The translations under genes were made by a program, and so were the position numbers. A stretch of 8,748 nucleotides of DNA. Source: Cellvibrionaceae bacterium (GTDB lineage Bacteria; Pseudomonadota; Gammaproteobacteria; Pseudomonadales; Cellvibrionaceae). Each line of letters begins with the position of its first letter. Positions within the stretch are counted from its first letter, which is position 1. Below the pieces are notes generated by a model. It was not told the DNA's origin. It ran no database searches and saw only the letters and a list, made by a program, of their open reading frames with translations. The stretch covers positions 1 to 8,748 of the forward strand of contig JALUYN010000552.1 in the NCBI GenBank assembly GCA_027012915.1, given 5' to 3'. Positions 7,279-8,748 of the stretch are shown piece by piece.

Positions 7279-7418
7279 AGTCGCCGGGCAACGGAAGAAA
7301 TTAGCGGCGCAAACAGTGAGCACTGTTTGAGTATTTTTTGACTGAGTGTCAAAAAATGCGAGTTTGCGAACGGCCGCTAATTTCTGAGTAGCGCAGGGAA
7401 TCGGCGCAGCCGGCGACT
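7279..7418. repeat. Nested cloverleaf-like inverted repeats
   Basis: An outer 9-bp pair (AGTCGCCGG 7279-7287 with CCGGCGACT 7410-7418) encloses a perfect 13-bp pair (AGAAATTAGCGGC 7296-7308 with GCCGCTAATTTCT 7373-7385). Inside that stand two separate hairpins: CAAACAGTG/CACTGTTTG (7310-7318, 7321-7329; only two bases between arms) and ATTTTTTGAC/GTCAAAAAAT (7333-7342, 7348-7357; five-base loop). GCAAAC (7309-7314) can also pair with GTTTGC (7362-7367) as an alternative. The arrangement predicts a branched single-stranded or RNA fold on either strand. It does not match integron attC core sites. Confidence 0.75.
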
Positions 7419-7446
7419 GATTGGGGCGCGCTTTCTTTTGCTTCCG

Positions 7447-7470
7447 TTTTCTTTGCGCGCGCAAAGAAAA
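7447..7470. repeat. 24-bp perfect palindrome
   Basis: The half-site TTTTCTTTGCGC (7447-7458) is followed directly by its reverse complement (7459-7470) with no spacer. The stem can extend to CTTC (7441-7444) and GAAG (7472-7475) across a small internal loop. As RNA it would give at least a 10-bp stem with a GCGC loop on either strand. No U-run follows, so terminator activity for the converging acylase and chemoreceptor transcripts is possible but not shown. Confidence 0.85.
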
Positions 7471-7548
7471 TGAAGTCGCCCAGCGGGGCGAAACCCACAT
7501 CTAAAGATTAAGGTTCAAACAAAAAGAAAACCCAGATCAAGAAAAAGT

Positions 7549-8748
7549 TCAAATAGTAAACACTGACAACTTCTGACTCATCGCCCGCGATTGACCAGAA
7601 ATATCCTCACTGGCCTGCGACCCCTGAGCAGACAAACTAACACCTTCATCTACCAACTCATCAACCCTTTCCACATTGCGCTGCATGGTCACAAACGCCT
7701 GCATCTGTTCGTCGGTAGCGCGCTGAATCTCTGCGGTTTTCTCAACGATCACATTGAAGTTACCCGTGATCTGCTCCAACGCTGCACCGGCTTGCTCCGC
7801 CTGTTCAACAGAATTCATGGTAGCCTCTTCCGCCTGTTTCATTAGTGCAGAGGAAGAATGGGTACTGGCCTGAATTTTCTCGATAATCTGCTGAATTTCC
7901 TGAGTTGAACTGGCGGTGCGGCTCGCCAACTGACGCACCTCGTCAGCAACCACTGCAAAGCCTCGTCCTTGCTCACCGGCACGGGCAGCTTCAATGGCCG
8001 CGTTCAGGGCCAGCAAGTTGGTTTGTTCAGCAATGGATTTGATCACTTCGATCACAGTACCGATTTCTTCGCTGCCGCTGCGCAGCTCACCCATACTGTC
8101 GGCGGTATTCTTAACAATACCGTCCACTTTCATAATGGCTTCGATGGTGCCCTGCACTGTGACGTTACCGGAAGCGGCGGTCTGCTGAGCGTCCTGGGTA
8201 ATCTGCCCGGTACTGGCGATACCACCGATGACCACCTGTGCCGCATCGTTGGCGTTTTGCATGCTGGAAACAAAGCGTTCCAATTCCTGTTTCTGCTCGC
8301 CGGACTGACGCTCATTTTCTTTGTTAACCTTGGCCAGAACGCCCGCGCCTTCGTCAAGTACAACACCACTGCGTTGCAAATCAGAGATCAAATCGGAGAG
8401 CGCTTGCATCATGCGATCAAAGCGGCGGCCCATATCCCCAAATTCATCGCCCTGGGGCATATCCACTTTCAGAGATAGCTGGTGCGTTCCTTCAATCTCA
8501 GTAATCACGCCCAACATGCGATCGATGCGAGAATTGATACCGGAGATCAACCACCACCCTAACGCAATGGAAAACACCGTAGAGGTTCCCGCTACCGCGG
8601 CTAGAAACATCAGGCTCTTGACCCGCAGCTCTTTGGCCTCATGTTCAGCTTCTAACGCCAGCTCTTTCTGCAGCGCGTTCAGCTCTTCCAGCAAAACAAT
8701 AATGGGTTCAATACCAGGATACAGCTGCAGGTCGACAAAAGAGCCCAT
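7549..8748 (-). CDS. Methyl-accepting chemotaxis protein (N-terminus outside window)
   Basis: 399 codons are visible. The frame is still open at the window edge, and the ATG that happens to end the window is probably internal, because the first membrane helix and most of the ligand-binding domain are missing. In order, the visible part has the end of a periplasmic helical sensor region (1-42 of the visible part), a membrane helix (about 45-69, LMFLAAVAG...ALGWWLISG), a HAMP domain (about 70-123) and a long cytoplasmic coiled-coil signalling domain. The conserved hairpin tip at about 240-275 ([20 protein letters not shown] and [15 protein letters not shown]) is where CheA and CheW dock. The C-terminus (SVFTI) lacks a CheR-binding NWETF-type pentapeptide. 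It relays a chemical signal to the flagellar or pilus chemotaxis kinase; the ligand is unknown. The stop TGA is at 7551-7549. Confidence 0.95.
   Translation of the reverse strand: MGSFVDLQLYPGIEPIIVLLEELNALQKELALEAEHEAKELRVKSLMFLAAVAGTSTVFSIALGWWLISGINSRIDRMLGVITEIEGTHQLSLKVDMPQGDEFGDMGRRFDRMMQALSDLISDLQRSGVVLDEGAGVLAKVNKENERQSGEQKQELERFVSSMQNANDAAQVVIGGIASTGQITQDAQQTAASGNVTVQGTIEAIMKVDGIVKNTADSMGELRSGSEEIGTVIEVIKSIAEQTNLLALNAAIEAARAGEQGRGFAVVADEVRQLASRTASSTQEIQQIIEKIQASTHSSSALMKQAEEATMNSVEQAEQAGAALEQITGNFNVIVEKTAEIQRATDEQMQAFVTMQRNVERVDELVDEGVSLSAQGSQASEDISGQSRAMSQKLSVFTI

Larger units (their letters stand above)
7172..7495. repeat. MITE/REP-like intergenic element with terminal inverted repeats and nested palindromes
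   Basis: The 430-bp interval between the acylase and chemoreceptor genes (7119-7548) holds no convincing gene. Most of it is one structured block. Its ends are inverted repeats: GGTTTCGCCCTCGCTAGGCGA at 7172-7192 is matched by the reverse complement of 7476-7495, with about 19 of 21 positions paired including a perfect outer 10 bp, and each end can itself fold (TCGCC...GGCGA). Between them lie a 13-bp stem hairpin (7234-7269), a nested structure (7279-7418) and a 24-bp palindrome (7447-7470). No transposase and no target-site duplication is seen. From memory, similar GC-rich text with TTTCGCCC ends and TTTCTTTTGC runs occurs in spacers of other gammaproteobacteria; I could not check this. The flanks 7119-7171 and 7496-7548 are A/T-rich with nothing recognisable. 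Confidence 0.7.

Noticed and set aside
7279..7418. An integron attC site or part of a gene-cassette array
   Set aside because: The fold is palindromic, but the ends do not fit the RYYYAAC/GTTRRRY core sites, and no integrase or cassette gene is present.
7204..7500. A 98-codon minus-strand open frame covering most of the structured intergenic element
   Set aside because: Its sequence is dictated by the palindromes, is rich in K/R/A/P without a recognisable domain, and lacks a credible ribosome-binding site. It is more likely a by-product of the repeat than a gene.

Overview
The window looks like chromosomal DNA from a Gram-negative gammaproteobacterium, probably marine or aquatic (the Cellvibrionales/Alteromonadales type of genome is my best guess). 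The reasons are roughly balanced base composition, exported proteins with Sec-type signals, an inner-membrane chemoreceptor, a DUF445 membrane protein, a penicillin-acylase-family Ntn hydrolase and a GC-rich dispersed-repeat-like intergenic block. The lineage is inference; nothing here fixes the species.

Layout. A block of six co-directional minus-strand genes fills 1-4635. Read in the direction of transcription they are: a protein of two thioredoxin-fold (GST-N/glutaredoxin-like) domains (3889-4635), a DUF445 membrane protein (2627-3856), a two-CBS-domain protein (1887-2540), a FrnE-like DsbA-family protein (1090-1749), and two tandem paralogous periplasmic solute-binding proteins (290-1084, and 1-289, which runs off the window). 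Gaps are 32, 86, 137, 5 and 0 bases. The first two genes and the last three therefore look like tight transcription units, while CBS-frnE is the loosest join and carries a 13-bp tandem repeat. A 149-bp divergent spacer (4636-4784) separates this block from the plus-strand penicillin-acylase-family gene (4785-7118). After a 430-bp non-coding interval comes the 3' part of a minus-strand methyl-accepting chemotaxis protein (7549-8748, N-terminus outside the window).

How the genes might work together. There is no evident single pathway. Two neighbouring genes encode thiol-redox folds (tandem GST-N protein, FrnE-like protein), and both show a partly lost CxxC motif. The two solute-binding proteins have no transporter permease beside them in this window. 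The acylase is probably exported and would hydrolyse an amide bond in the periplasm; its substrate cannot be read from the sequence.

The most unusual item is non-coding. Positions 7172-7495 form a compact element with imperfect inverted repeats of about 20 bp at its ends and a nested set of strong palindromes inside. These include a 13-bp perfect stem, a 24-bp perfect palindrome, and a cloverleaf-like core with two hairpin arms inside a 13-bp stem. It resembles a MITE-like or REP-like dispersed repeat and has no convincing coding content. I see no clear new multi-gene defence or mobile system, no tRNA or rRNA, and no CRISPR array.
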